Source: Paenibacillus albiflavus
Lineage (GTDB): Bacteria > Bacillota > Bacilli > Paenibacillales > NBRC-103111
Length of the DNA stretch: 64,000 bases
Direction: 5' to 3'
Assembly (NCBI RefSeq): GCF_004344915.1
Contig: NZ_SKFG01000002.1
Span: 310,001-374,000, forward strand
Program-made: the position numbers and the translations under genes
Notes under the pieces: generated by a model
The model's input: the letters and a program-made list of their open reading frames with translations, nothing else
Databases searched by the model: none
What the model was told of the DNA's origin: nothing
Part shown: positions 32,725 through 41,315 of the stretch, piece by piece
How the letters are laid out: every line of letters starts with the position of its first letter
Numbering within the stretch: position 1 is the stretch's first letter

Positions 32725-34515
32725 TTGAAAATTCAAAACTATGTTGTGCTATTTATGCTATTTGCTATTTTGAGTGCCTGCAAATCGAGCCCAGTAAGTT
32801 CAGGTTTAATCGCTCCTAACTCAAGCTCAAACCCAACTATGAATACTCCTTCACCATCTGTACAACCAATATTAAGTACAGAGTCTGATCAACTTCCGTT
32901 TCGGAGTAAACTTTTGAGCATATCTTTTGGCGAAAGTAATGAAAATGGGGGATACGCGATATTTGATTGGGAAAGAAATGATATTCCAAATGAGCCGACT
33001 GATGTCAGCTTTCATCTGACAGATGTTATTTTTAGCGCATCATACAAAGGCTTGGACGAGAAAGAGATGCAGCAAATTATCAGTCAGATCCAAGTGACAG
33101 ATCAAGTAGAATGGGATGCAAAGCCTAATCCAACCTTTGCCAAAGGAATTCTAATTACGTTCAAGAATGCACCAGAATCGTTCAAATTTCAGATTGGTGA
33201 CTTGCCAACATTGACCTTTAAACATCAATCACCACTTAGTATAGCTGTTACTTCAGCATCTGGAGACGACATTCCCTATCTGATCTTAAAGGGACAAGAA
33301 TATGGAACAAGATTGCTTGTTCCAGATGATAGGAAGGAAGTAGAGTTAATCTTCTCCGAGGAAATGAACAAGGCTGCGATTACAACGAATGAAGGTAAAA
33401 ATATTCATTCAAAGTGGAAAGACCCTAAACATTTATTAGTTCACTTAGATGATTTAAGTATTGGTAATCATGCTGACAAGGAGCTTGTGCTCGATTTGTC
33501 AAAGTTACGGTCTATAAGTAGTAATTATTTTGGCACATTCGAGCAAAGTCTAAAGATAGAGTTAAAACCGCAGTATGATTGGTTCAATATCCAAACAGGT
33601 AAACGGCTTGCAACTCATCCGCGAGATCGATTCTATGATCAGATGATTATGTCTTCAGATGGGCAAAGCTATATAGGTGTTGTGTTCCTAGGATATTCAC
33701 AAGGAGATGGGGCAGGTACGAGCTATTCCTTTATCCTTGAGCGTTCAGGTCAAGAACCGATTGTAATCGAGAATGTATTTTATTCAACAATTGAGCCCAA
33801 TGATCTGCCTGTACAATGGATAGATTCGAATACGATCATGTACGCTACATATTTTGGCGTCTATGCTTATGATATTAATCAAGGAAAGAAGCGAGTTCTG
33901 CACGAAGTTTCAAAAGATGAGAAGAATAATATTAATTTTGCCACTTATGATGTAGTGAACAAGAAGCTCTATGTCCTAGCATATGATGATCGATATACAG
34001 ACAACAAATTAGGATTAATAACCTATGGTCAGGGGAAACAAGCACCTACACTAAAATCAAACTTTACAGAAACAGTTCTAATTAATACATATCATACATT
34101 AGCGATGACGATACTTCCGACTACTGACGGTATATACTGGACTCGGATCAAGGATGGCCTTCCTATTACTGAATTCATTAATCATTCTGGAACTGTTGTA
34201 ACTACCAGTGGTTATGTTCGTGGCATAACGGAGAATGGTGTGTATTTGCAGCGGTTCAAAAAAGGAGAACGAAATATTATGAGTTCAAGCTGGGCATTCT
34301 GGCAGCCTGGCAAGAATGAACAGCCGATTGTCTCGCCACCAGAATCAAGCACAGAATTCGTCAGTGGTCAGGAGCTAATTGCACGTAAAGATTCTATTTA
34401 TTATCATTATGATCCTAAACTTAATAAATGGGTTAAATGGACTGCACCTAATGGATCCAAGTATGCTGAACCAATTAGAGGGGCGAATGGATTATATCGC
34501 GTTAGATTAGACTAG
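32725..34515 (+). CDS. Lipoprotein of unknown function with extra N-terminal domain
   Basis: The 596-residue protein starts at TTG with AAAGGGG 10 bases upstream. The signal MKIQNYVVLFMLFAILSAC ends in a lipobox. After a Ser/Pro linker comes an extra domain of about 130 residues (FRSKLLSISFGESNENGGYA onward) absent from the upstream paralogue; the remaining 420 residues align with it throughout, for example DRFYDQMIMSSDGQSYIGVV and the shared C-terminus. The pair arose by duplication with domain gain or loss. No catalytic motif is seen. Confidence 0.8.
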   Translation: MKIQNYVVLFMLFAILSACKSSPVSSGLIAPNSSSNPTMNTPSPSVQPILSTESDQLPFRSKLLSISFGESNENGGYAIFDWERNDIPNEPTDVSFHLTDVIFSASYKGLDEKEMQQIISQIQVTDQVEWDAKPNPTFAKGILITFKNAPESFKFQIGDLPTLTFKHQSPLSIAVTSASGDDIPYLILKGQEYGTRLLVPDDRKEVELIFSEEMNKAAITTNEGKNIHSKWKDPKHLLVHLDDLSIGNHADKELVLDLSKLRSISSNYFGTFEQSLKIELKPQYDWFNIQTGKRLATHPRDRFYDQMIMSSDGQSYIGVVFLGYSQGDGAGTSYSFILERSGQEPIVIENVFYSTIEPNDLPVQWIDSNTIMYATYFGVYAYDINQGKKRVLHEVSKDEKNNINFATYDVVNKKLYVLAYDDRYTDNKLGLITYGQGKQAPTLKSNFTETVLINTYHTLAMTILPTTDGIYWTRIKDGLPITEFINHSGTVVTTSGYVRGITENGVYLQRFKKGERNIMSSSWAFWQPGKNEQPIVSPPESSTEFVSGQELIARKDSIYYHYDPKLNKWVKWTAPNGSKYAEPIRGANGLYRVRLD

Positions 34516-34601
34516 GAGATAAGTAAAACTGTGCAAGGATACCATTTAAACTAAATATAGGTTAGAATTATAGAGAGAAAGAACTAATAGGAGTTGTAGA
34601 C

Positions 34602-35084
34602 ATGTCGAATGAAGAAGAAGTAATTTTGACTAAAGAAGGTTTGCAAAAGCTGCAGGATGAGCTTGATGATTTGAAATATGTGAAGCGTAAGGAACTAGCT
34701 GCGCGTATCAAGCTGGCCATTAGCTATGGTGACTTGAAAGAGAACAGTGAATATCATTCTGCCAAGGATGATCAAGCTTTTATGGAAACTCGAATTATTA
34801 TTCTGGAGAGAATGCTCAATAAAGCCAAAGTCGTGGATGCTGATCAATTAAGCATTAGCAAAGTTCAGATTGGATGTAAGGTGATTTTGAACGATATTGA
34901 GTTTGCTGAGAAGTTGGAATATCAAATTGTAGGTTCCGCAGAAGCTGATGTGAATGAGAATAAAATTTCTTACGAAAGTCCGCTTGGGAAAGAGTTAATT
35001 GGCAAATCAGTAGGTGACATCATCAGTGTCGATGCGCCTGTGGGGATCATTAAGTATGAGTTACTTGAAATTAAATTAGCATAA
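34602..35084 (+). CDS. greA: Transcription elongation factor GreA
   Basis: The 160-residue protein has the N-terminal coiled coil LTKEGLQKLQDELDDLKYVK with ISYGDLKENSEYHSAKDDQ (the acidic tip that reaches the RNA polymerase active site) and the C-terminal FKBP-like domain (SPLGKELIGKSVGDIISVDA). It stimulates transcript cleavage in backtracked RNA polymerase. It may be an additional GreA paralogue, since the usual greA sits elsewhere near udk or lysS in Bacillota. Confidence 0.93.
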   Translation: MSNEEEVILTKEGLQKLQDELDDLKYVKRKELAARIKLAISYGDLKENSEYHSAKDDQAFMETRIIILERMLNKAKVVDADQLSISKVQIGCKVILNDIEFAEKLEYQIVGSAEADVNENKISYESPLGKELIGKSVGDIISVDAPVGIIKYELLEIKLA

Positions 35085-35095
35085 TAACAATAATT

Positions 35096-35128
35096 GGCTC
35101 CTAAGACACCAGATCTTAGGAGCCTTAT
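35096..35128. terminator. Bidirectional terminator between greA and the WYL regulator
   Basis: GGCTCCTAAGA (35096-35106) pairs with TCTTAGGAGCC (35114-35124) over 11 perfect base pairs, with AT-rich flanks on both sides, between two convergent genes. Confidence 0.85.
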
Positions 35129-35137
35129 TCATTGTAG

Positions 35138-36049
35138 TTACTCCCTGTATTGAGATAAGCTTCTTTCTAACATCTGGATCACCAATTTCTGAAGTTGAAC
35201 AGGTTCGATTACCTTAACTTCTGGGCCATACTTGAATAAGAGTCGTGCTACATAGGGTAATTCATCTATCGGGACGGAACCAGACCATTCATTTGAGATG
35301 AGAGAGCCAAATAGCTTATCTGAGCCAGCTAGTCTCATGCCAAATTCTGTGAAGTGAAGCACGACGTTTACACTTTCACGCTCATCTTTAGCATTCAGCC
35401 ATTCTTTGAGAGTTGGAATAGAAGGATCGCTTTGTTCTGTTATTAAGACTTCTTTCATCCGATCAACTCGGAATAAAGTTACTCGATCGCGATACAACGC
35501 GGGCATGTACCACTTACCATTTTCATAATAAATACCGAACGGAAATACTTGAAATGGCTTATCGCCCCCAGAGGAATGATAGATGAAGCTGATCTCTCGT
35601 TTATCCATAGCTGCTTCAAGAACAGTAGTTGTGAAAGGTGAAGCTACTTGGTTTGTATGCTGATAGAAGGCAATATGATCCCTCATACGATCAATTGATT
35701 CTTTAATATCTGTGGGAAGCTCTGCATAATATTGCTCAGCTAAGTGAGAGCGAATTTGATCGTAGGGGAAATCATGGACTTGTTCTAACCATTTGATCAT
35801 GAGAAATAAGCCGAACGCCTCCGTTTGTGTTAGTTGCAATGGGGGCAATAATCGATTAGGCAGCACACGATAACCGCCATGTGGTCCAAGCTCGGTATAT
35901 AGCGGGAATCCGATTTGCTGCAAGTAATCGAGATCGCGTTGGATTGTGCGTATTGAGACATCAAATCTTTCAGCAAGTTCGCGAGCCGTGAATTTCTTGC
36001 GCGCATCCAAGACCTGTATAATTGCTAATCTTCGTTCATTTATATGCAT
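35138..36049 (-). CDS. YafY-type HTH/WYL-domain regulator
   Basis: About 303 residues. An HTH_11 winged helix occupies residues 1-60 (ARELAERFDVSIRTIQRDLD), followed by a WYL domain (about 140-220; FGIYYENGKWYMPALYRDRV, FRVDRMKEV) and the WCX C-terminal region. WYL domains bind nucleic acids or small ligands, and such regulators often control a divergent neighbour, here a DHFR-like gene. A GTG directly before the ATG is an equally possible start; AGGTG is close to both. Confidence 0.88.
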   Translation of the reverse strand: MHINERRLAIIQVLDARKKFTARELAERFDVSIRTIQRDLDYLQQIGFPLYTELGPHGGYRVLPNRLLPPLQLTQTEAFGLFLMIKWLEQVHDFPYDQIRSHLAEQYYAELPTDIKESIDRMRDHIAFYQHTNQVASPFTTTVLEAAMDKREISFIYHSSGGDKPFQVFPFGIYYENGKWYMPALYRDRVTLFRVDRMKEVLITEQSDPSIPTLKEWLNAKDERESVNVVLHFTEFGMRLAGSDKLFGSLISNEWSGSVPIDELPYVARLLFKYGPEVKVIEPVQLQKLVIQMLERSLSQYRE

Positions 36050-36060
36050 CACCTAATTAC

Positions 36061-36077
36061 GTCATAATATGTCATAA
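36061..36077. promoter_or_regulatory. Helically phased GTCATAA direct repeats in the divergent promoter region
   Basis: GTCATAA occurs at 36061-36067 and 36071-36077, a 10-bp period, between the WYL regulator and the DHFR-like gene. Its position suggests an operator for the regulator. Confidence 0.4.
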
Positions 36078-36115
36078 ATATATTGTATCATCAAATTAGA
36101 AGGGAGTGTAAGCAG

Positions 36116-36643
36116 ATGAAAAATAAAGTAGTATTGTACATTGCTATGAGTTTAGACGGTTACATTGCAAGACCTGATGGTTCAGTCGATTGGTTATTCG
36201 ATGTTGAGGGTGATGGCGGTGACAATGGGTACAGTAAGTTTTATGACACCATAGGTACGGTAGTTATGGGGAGGTTAACATATGATGAGATATTAACCTT
36301 ATCTGATGAATTTCTATACGCGGGAAAGCCTTGTTATGTGCTGAGTCGTTCTAAGCAAGCAGATCGTCCCCATGTTACATATACAGATGAATCTTTGGAT
36401 ACTTTAATTCCCAAGCTCCAAGAAGCATCATCTGGTGATGTATGGATTGTGGGTGGAGGTCAAGTTGTTCAAGAATGTCTTGCGAAAGGCTTGCTTGAGG
36501 ACATTATTATTACGATTATCCCAAAAGTGTTAGGTAGTGGAATACCGCTGTTTCCAGAGGGAACAGTTCCAAGTACCTTTAAGCTTCTCCATACTGAAGT
36601 TATGGGGCAGATGGTTACGCTGTATTATCAGGGACATGATTGA
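36116..36643 (+). CDS. Dihydrofolate reductase-family (RibD C-terminal-like) protein
   Basis: The 175-residue protein starts MKNKVVLYIAMSLDGYIARP, with TVVMGRLTYDEIL and VWIVGGGQVVQECL, the NADPH-binding pattern of the DHFR/RibD-C superfamily (YyaP/YwjB group). It probably reduces a small molecule with NADPH; true DHFR activity is unlikely. I chose the ATG after AAGGGAG rather than one 11 codons earlier. It is divergent from a WYL regulator that may control it. Confidence 0.87.
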   Translation: MKNKVVLYIAMSLDGYIARPDGSVDWLFDVEGDGGDNGYSKFYDTIGTVVMGRLTYDEILTLSDEFLYAGKPCYVLSRSKQADRPHVTYTDESLDTLIPKLQEASSGDVWIVGGGQVVQECLAKGLLEDIIITIIPKVLGSGIPLFPEGTVPSTFKLLHTEVMGQMVTLYYQGHD

Positions 36644-36744
36644 AATCTAAATTGATATTGTGATATTAGACAAAATTGTAATTATATGCAACATTATCCT
36701 ACTTATTGCTGTCTATAGAATAGGCAATATAAAAGAGAGGATGA

Positions 36745-37233
36745 ATGTTGATGTTAAAATTTAGACAATCAGTTAATTTGGTGATTATTATGATCCTAAT
36801 GCTAGCAATTATGCCAGCTGCCGCATTAGGAGCAACTGACGAGGATACAAGCACGGAAGCTCTAACAGCTCCACCTCCAGTTGAATTTAGTGTATTAAGT
36901 TTTGATAATTCGAATGTTTATCTTGATTCAGGTACATCGGATATCAAAGATAACAAGAATCAAACAGTTAGTATCACGATTAATACAACAGCCAAATCGT
37001 CAGTTGCTTCTATTGGCGCGATCGTGTTTTTGCAGAAGTATACAGGCACTGAATGGATCGATATTGGAGCTGGATCGAGTGTAAGCGGTGAGAATAAAAT
37101 GTACTTTTCTTCAGATGTATCGAAGAGTGTTACTAAAGGGTATTACTATCGTGCTCGCACAGTGCATTGGGTGAATAACAAAGGAACTTATGAGCAAGGT
37201 GAATCTTACTCAAAGAATATTTTAGTTAATTGA
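36745..37233 (+). CDS. Secreted small protein (DUF6147-like)
   Basis: The 162-residue protein has a signal peptide (core VIIMILMLAIMPAAALGA, cleavage near residue 30). The mature domain is a small beta-rich module with IGAIVFLQKYTGTEWIDIGA and VTKGYYYRARTVHWVNNKGT, as in secreted Bacillota proteins of DUF6147 type. No Cys in the mature part. GAGAGG precedes two in-frame ATGs six bases apart. It lies beside a sigma/anti-sigma pair on the opposite strand. Function unknown. Confidence 0.7.
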   Translation: MLMLKFRQSVNLVIIMILMLAIMPAAALGATDEDTSTEALTAPPPVEFSVLSFDNSNVYLDSGTSDIKDNKNQTVSITINTTAKSSVASIGAIVFLQKYTGTEWIDIGAGSSVSGENKMYFSSDVSKSVTKGYYYRARTVHWVNNKGTYEQGESYSKNILVN

Positions 37234-37265
37234 TGAGAAGAGGGAAATCCAATAGGATCTCCCTC

Positions 37266-38093
37266 TTATTTGATATTATTGGCGACTTGGATAATTTCTT
37301 CTTTGCTTACATTACCTGAAATCGAGATATACAGGTTCATCGTCATGTATTGCAAAGATACATCACCGTTGTTCGATACGTACAAGTAGGCATCAGTGTT
37401 ATTGATCTGGATTGTTTCTAATGTACCGTCATTTTTGTTGGCTGTCGCCGTAAGAACCTGATTTTCTTCCAGCAGGTCAAACTTAATTAAGAGTCTTTTT
37501 GTATCTGACGTATATATGAGCACAGCTTGATTCGCTTGAACCTTGTTAGGATGAAAGAACAAAAGAATTTCTTTAACGTTGAGATCTTTAGGTATATAGT
37601 TGACGTTGACTTGTGAGAACAACACTAATGGTCTAGCTTCCTCCCATGACTTGAATGACCGTTCCGTGTTCAGTCCAACGCTGATATCCGTACCGTCTGG
37701 AATGCCTTTACTATTCACATTGGGTCCATACATGGGTTCATTCATGGGTTCATTCATGGGTTCATCTGTGGGTGCACTCGTAAGTGCTTTCTTAATTTCC
37801 CCATCCGTTGTCCCAAATACGAAGCTGTACATATCCTTTTGAATCGATTCAATTCCATGAAAAAAGGGTGGGAAGGCATTCGTCGCAACATTAGATCCGA
37901 AAAGTACAGCGCCTAGAACAAATGAAGCTGCGATATAAGGCAACATTTTTAGCAAATGTGATTTTTTCTTTTGCCGGCGCAGCATGCCCTCAACTCGTTT
38001 CCAAGATGCTGTAGGATCAGGCGTTGTTTGATGCTGTATCGTCGCTTGCTCTAAGGCTTGATCGAATAGCTTATCAAAATCTGCATCATTCAC
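37266..38093 (-). CDS. Anti-sigma factor, membrane protein
   Basis: The 275-residue protein starts at a GTG that overlaps the sigma gene stop by 4 bases (GTGA), which implies coupled synthesis. An N-terminal cytoplasmic segment of about 45 residues precedes one membrane helix (LPYIAASFVLGAVLFGS) and an extracytoplasmic domain ending NVSKEEIIQVANNIK, like DUF4367-containing anti-sigma proteins. A repeat of MNEP units lies after the helix. It should hold the ECF sigma factor inactive until an envelope signal arrives. Confidence 0.82.
   Translation of the reverse strand: MNDADFDKLFDQALEQATIQHQTTPDPTASWKRVEGMLRRQKKKSHLLKMLPYIAASFVLGAVLFGSNVATNAFPPFFHGIESIQKDMYSFVFGTTDGEIKKALTSAPTDEPMNEPMNEPMYGPNVNSKGIPDGTDISVGLNTERSFKSWEEARPLVLFSQVNVNYIPKDLNVKEILLFFHPNKVQANQAVLIYTSDTKRLLIKFDLLEENQVLTATANKNDGTLETIQINNTDAYLYVSNNGDVSLQYMTMNLYISISGNVSKEEIIQVANNIK
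37731..37766. repeat. Three tandem 12-bp repeats inside the anti-sigma gene
   Basis: CATGGGTTCATT is repeated three times (last unit ends C), adding MNEP units to the extracytoplasmic linker. Such in-frame minisatellites can change length by slippage without breaking the frame. Confidence 0.85.
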
Positions 38094-38725
38094 TTCGAAT
38101 CACCCCACACCTTTAGGAATTTTTTCTTAATGGCTTCTCTTGCGCGATGCAGCTTATATTTAACCGTTTGTTCCGTAGTTTCTAAATGGACGGCAATCTC
38201 TTTATAAGACAGCTTCTGTTTCCAACGCAATTCCATTAAAGCCCGATACTCAGGCTTAAGCTCGAACAAGCATTTATCGATGACCTCAGTCATCGCTTTT
38301 AATTCCACTTCTTTCTCAACTGTAATGGTGTCTGTGGTATAATCAGTGCTTTCATTAATAAAAACACTATCAACATCCACTTCGTTGCGGATTTTTTTAT
38401 ATTTGCGTAAATAATTATATGTGGTGTTCTTCACAACAACTCGAATCCAGGATAGAAACTGATTTTCTGTATCCGCTTTCGGAATATTCCGAATTACTTT
38501 AAGAAAAGAATCTTGAATAATGTCCTCAGTTGCAGCATGATCTTTAACCATATAAATGATAGCACCGTATACCATTTTATAAAATTCAGCATATATTTCT
38601 CGTTGAAGCTCTGAATGGAGTGCGGTGAAATTACAATCGAGTAATAAGAGTAATTTACTCTGCATTAGTTGTTGAATCTCCTTGAACATAGGTATTGATG
38701 GACTAGCTGAAGTAAAATTTTCCAT
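38090..38725 (-). CDS. ECF-type RNA polymerase sigma factor
   Basis: The 211-residue protein has region 2 (MVYGAIIYMVKDHAATEDII, QDSFLKVIRNI, SWIRVVVKNTTYNYLRKYKK) and region 4 (LKPEYRALMELRWKQKLSYK, EIAVHLETTEQTVKYKLHRA). It overlaps its anti-sigma gene. The N-terminal extension of about 25 residues is longer than in minimal ECFs. Target promoters are unknown. Confidence 0.9.
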   Translation of the reverse strand: MENFTSASPSIPMFKEIQQLMQSKLLLLLDCNFTALHSELQREIYAEFYKMVYGAIIYMVKDHAATEDIIQDSFLKVIRNIPKADTENQFLSWIRVVVKNTTYNYLRKYKKIRNEVDVDSVFINESTDYTTDTITVEKEVELKAMTEVIDKCLFELKPEYRALMELRWKQKLSYKEIAVHLETTEQTVKYKLHRAREAIKKKFLKVWGDSK

Positions 38726-38830
38726 CAGTACGATTATATGCTATTAGATCCCATTTGTCTTACTATTTTCCTAAGTTGTGCGCTTGGTTGTAATAATGAC
38801 GGATTCAGACAATAATTTTCATGAATCGCA

Positions 38831-38860
38831 TTGAGTTATGCACCCGTTAACGTATATAAT
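38831..38860 (+). promoter_or_regulatory. Promoter of the ABC-F gene
   Basis: TTGAGT (38831-38836) and TATAAT (38855-38860), spacer 18 bp, 38 bases before the start codon. No leader peptide or attenuator was seen, unlike many antibiotic-inducible ABC-F genes. Confidence 0.7.
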
Positions 38861-38897
38861 GAATCGAGTATAAAGTTTAATAGAAAAGGTGTCATAA

Positions 38898-40454
38898 ATG
38901 AGCATATTAAATGTAGAACGATTAAGCCACGGATTTGGTGATCGGGCGATCTTCAAAGACGTTTCCTTCCGCCTGCTGAAAGGCGAACACATTGGACTGA
39001 TCGGCGCCAACGGCGAAGGTAAGTCTACTTTTATGAATATTATTACAGGTAAGCTGCAGCCGGATGATGGCAAAGTTGAATGGTCCAAGCGGATGCGCGT
39101 CGGCTATTTGGATCAGCATGCCGTTCTAAGCAAGGGTATGACAATACGTGATGTTTTGCGCGGAGCATTCCAATACTTGTTCGATATGGAGCAAGAAATG
39201 AATGATATGTATGGAAAAATGGGGGATGTAACGCCTGAAGAATTGGAGCAGCTTCTTGAGGATGTTGGGACGATTCAAGATACGCTGACGAATCAGGATT
39301 TCTACCTTATTGATGCGAAGATCGAAGAAACCGCTCGCGGTCTTGGTCTTAACGATATCGGTCTAGATAAAGACGTGAATGATCTGAGCGGCGGACAGCG
39401 TACCAAGGTCCTGTTAGCGAAGCTTCTGCTTGAGAAGCCAGACATTCTCTTGCTGGATGAGCCGACAAACTATCTGGATGAGCAGCACATTGAGTGGTTG
39501 AAGCGTTACTTGCAGGAATATGAGAATGCCTTCATTCTAATTTCTCACGATATTCCGTTCTTGAATAGCGTAATTAACCTGATTTACCATATGGAAAATC
39601 AAGAATTAAACCGCTATGTTGGGGACTATGATAAGTTCCAACAAGTTTATGATATGAAGAAGCAGCAGCTTGAATCTGCTTATAAGCGTCAGCAGCAAGA
39701 AATTGCTGATTTGAAAGATTTCGTTGCACGTAACAAGGCAAGTGTTGCGACGCGTAACATGGCGATGTCCAGACAGAAGAAGCTCGATAAGATGGATGTT
39801 ATTGAGCTTGCGAAGGAGAAACCGAAACCACAGTTCAACTTCAAAGATGCGAGAACGTCTGGCAAGCTGATTTTTGAAACGAAGGATCTTGTCATCGGTT
39901 ATGATGAGCCATTGTCTCGTGCGCTTAACTTACGTATGGAACGCGGGCAAAAAATCGCTTTGGTCGGTGCGAACGGTATAGGTAAAACTACCTTACTTCG
40001 TAGTATTCTAGGAGAAATTAAAGCTGTTTCTGGCTCTGTTCAACTAGGTGAGAACTTGGATATCGGTTACTTCGAGCAAGAGATGAAGGATGCTAACTAC
40101 AATACTTGTATTGAAGAGATCTGGAATGAGTTCCCATCCTTTACGCAATTCGAAGTTCGTGCTGCTCTGGCAAAATGCGGACTAACGACCAAACACATCG
40201 AAAGTAAAATTACAGTTCTAAGCGGCGGCGAAAAGGCGAAGGTTCGTCTATGTAAACTCATTAATAATGAGACTAACTTGCTCGTACTCGATGAGCCGAC
40301 TAACCACTTGGACGTGGATGCGAAGGATGAGTTGAAGCGTGCGCTTAAAGCGTATAAAGGAAGCATTTTGCTCATTTCCCATGAACCTGAATTCTACCGC
40401 GATGTTGTAACTGAAACGTGGAACTGCGAATCCTGGACAACTAAAGTGTTTTAA
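38898..40454 (+). CDS. ABC-F family ATPase (YkpA/YbiT type)
   Basis: The 518-residue protein has two ATPase domains without membrane segments: Walker A GANGEGKST and GANGIGKTT, signatures LSGGQRTK and LSGGEKAK, Walker B LLLDEPTNYLD and LVLDEPTNHLD. The linker between them is the P-site tRNA interaction motif. ABC-F proteins bind the ribosome E site; some relieve stalling, others confer antibiotic resistance. The sequence resembles the YkpA/YbiT group rather than Vga/Lsa resistance types, so a housekeeping translation factor is more likely. Confidence 0.9.
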   Translation: MSILNVERLSHGFGDRAIFKDVSFRLLKGEHIGLIGANGEGKSTFMNIITGKLQPDDGKVEWSKRMRVGYLDQHAVLSKGMTIRDVLRGAFQYLFDMEQEMNDMYGKMGDVTPEELEQLLEDVGTIQDTLTNQDFYLIDAKIEETARGLGLNDIGLDKDVNDLSGGQRTKVLLAKLLLEKPDILLLDEPTNYLDEQHIEWLKRYLQEYENAFILISHDIPFLNSVINLIYHMENQELNRYVGDYDKFQQVYDMKKQQLESAYKRQQQEIADLKDFVARNKASVATRNMAMSRQKKLDKMDVIELAKEKPKPQFNFKDARTSGKLIFETKDLVIGYDEPLSRALNLRMERGQKIALVGANGIGKTTLLRSILGEIKAVSGSVQLGENLDIGYFEQEMKDANYNTCIEEIWNEFPSFTQFEVRAALAKCGLTTKHIESKITVLSGGEKAKVRLCKLINNETNLLVLDEPTNHLDVDAKDELKRALKAYKGSILLISHEPEFYRDVVTETWNCESWTTKVF

Positions 40455-40464
40455 AAGATTTCAT

Positions 40465-40503
40465 AAGCTGCCCTTAATTTATTATATAGGGGCAGCTTTT
40501 TTT
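40465..40503 (+). terminator. Terminator of the ABC-F gene
   Basis: AAGCTGCCC (40465-40473) pairs with GGGCAGCTT (40490-40498), followed by seven T. A structured repeat begins directly after it. Confidence 0.9.
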
Positions 40504-40600
40504 GTATTATAGAATTTATAACATTCGTGTGATAAATTCTAAGTAATATCTTAAGAAACGCATCCGTCCAAAAAAGACGGCAAAACCGTTTCTTCTTGTG
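40504..40600 (+). repeat. Structured ~97-bp repeat, copy 1
   Basis: The unit has two hairpins. TAGAATTTAT pairs with ATAAATTCTA. Then AAGAAACG pairs with CGTTTCTT, with CCGTC/GACGG nested inside. A second copy, about 85-90% identical and in the same orientation, lies 1.65 kb downstream; differences fall mainly in loops. Known transposase ends or target duplications are not evident. It could be a MITE-like or RNA-structured intergenic repeat. Confidence 0.75.
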
Positions 40601-40646
40601 GTAATATTACGGGAATATCATCTATAGAAAGTGAGTGTGACTAATC

Positions 40647-41315
40647 ATGACAGAAATCTCGAATCCACAGATTAAATACCTATCCATTGGGTTACCCCGA
40701 GCGGTGGCGTATGATACGGATAAAGAAATGGTTACAGGTATCTGTAAAGATGCAGTGGAAGAAGTACTATTAACCAAAAATGGCTTTGTAGGAGATGGCG
40801 TCGCTGATCTCAAGCATCATGGTGGCTTGGATCGTGCCGTATGTATTTATCCTTATGAGCATTATGCCCAGTGGGAACAGGAGTTTGGTGGGCCGTTAGC
40901 AGCTGCTACATTTGGTGAGAATGTGACGACAATCAACATGCTTGAACGTGATGTATGTATTGGAGACATCTATCAATTAGGTGACGCTGTTATCCAAGTG
41001 ACCCAGAGTAGAGTTCCTTGTAGCACGATTAATAAAAGAACGAATCTACCACTAATTATGAAAAGAATGGTAGAGACAGGCTACACAGGTTATTTATGCC
41101 GAGTGTTGGAAGAAGGCAAGGTACGCAGTGATTCAAGCATCAAGCTGCTTCAAGCACATCCGAAGCAAGTCTCGATTTTGTTTAGCAATCAGATTTATTT
41201 TCACAGTGCAGCCCATGATCTTGAAGGAGCTAACCGTGTTCTTGCTGTTGATGAATTAGCTGACATTTGGCGTGAAGATTTAATGAAACGGTTGAAGCGT
41301 ATTGTAAGTGAATGA
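40647..41315 (+). CDS. MOSC-domain protein (YiiM-like)
   Basis: The 222-residue protein has the MOSC core: KNGFVGDGVADLKHHGGLDR, YPYEHYAQWEQEFG, AATFGENVTT, IGDIYQLGDAVIQVTQSRVP and a Cys in the following PCSTINKRTN, where MOSC proteins bind sulfur-carrier or molybdenum cofactor ligands. YiiM-type proteins reduce N-hydroxylated compounds with Moco. The stop overlaps the next ATG by 4 bases. Confidence 0.88.
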   Translation: MTEISNPQIKYLSIGLPRAVAYDTDKEMVTGICKDAVEEVLLTKNGFVGDGVADLKHHGGLDRAVCIYPYEHYAQWEQEFGGPLAAATFGENVTTINMLERDVCIGDIYQLGDAVIQVTQSRVPCSTINKRTNLPLIMKRMVETGYTGYLCRVLEEGKVRSDSSIKLLQAHPKQVSILFSNQIYFHSAAHDLEGANRVLAVDELADIWREDLMKRLKRIVSE

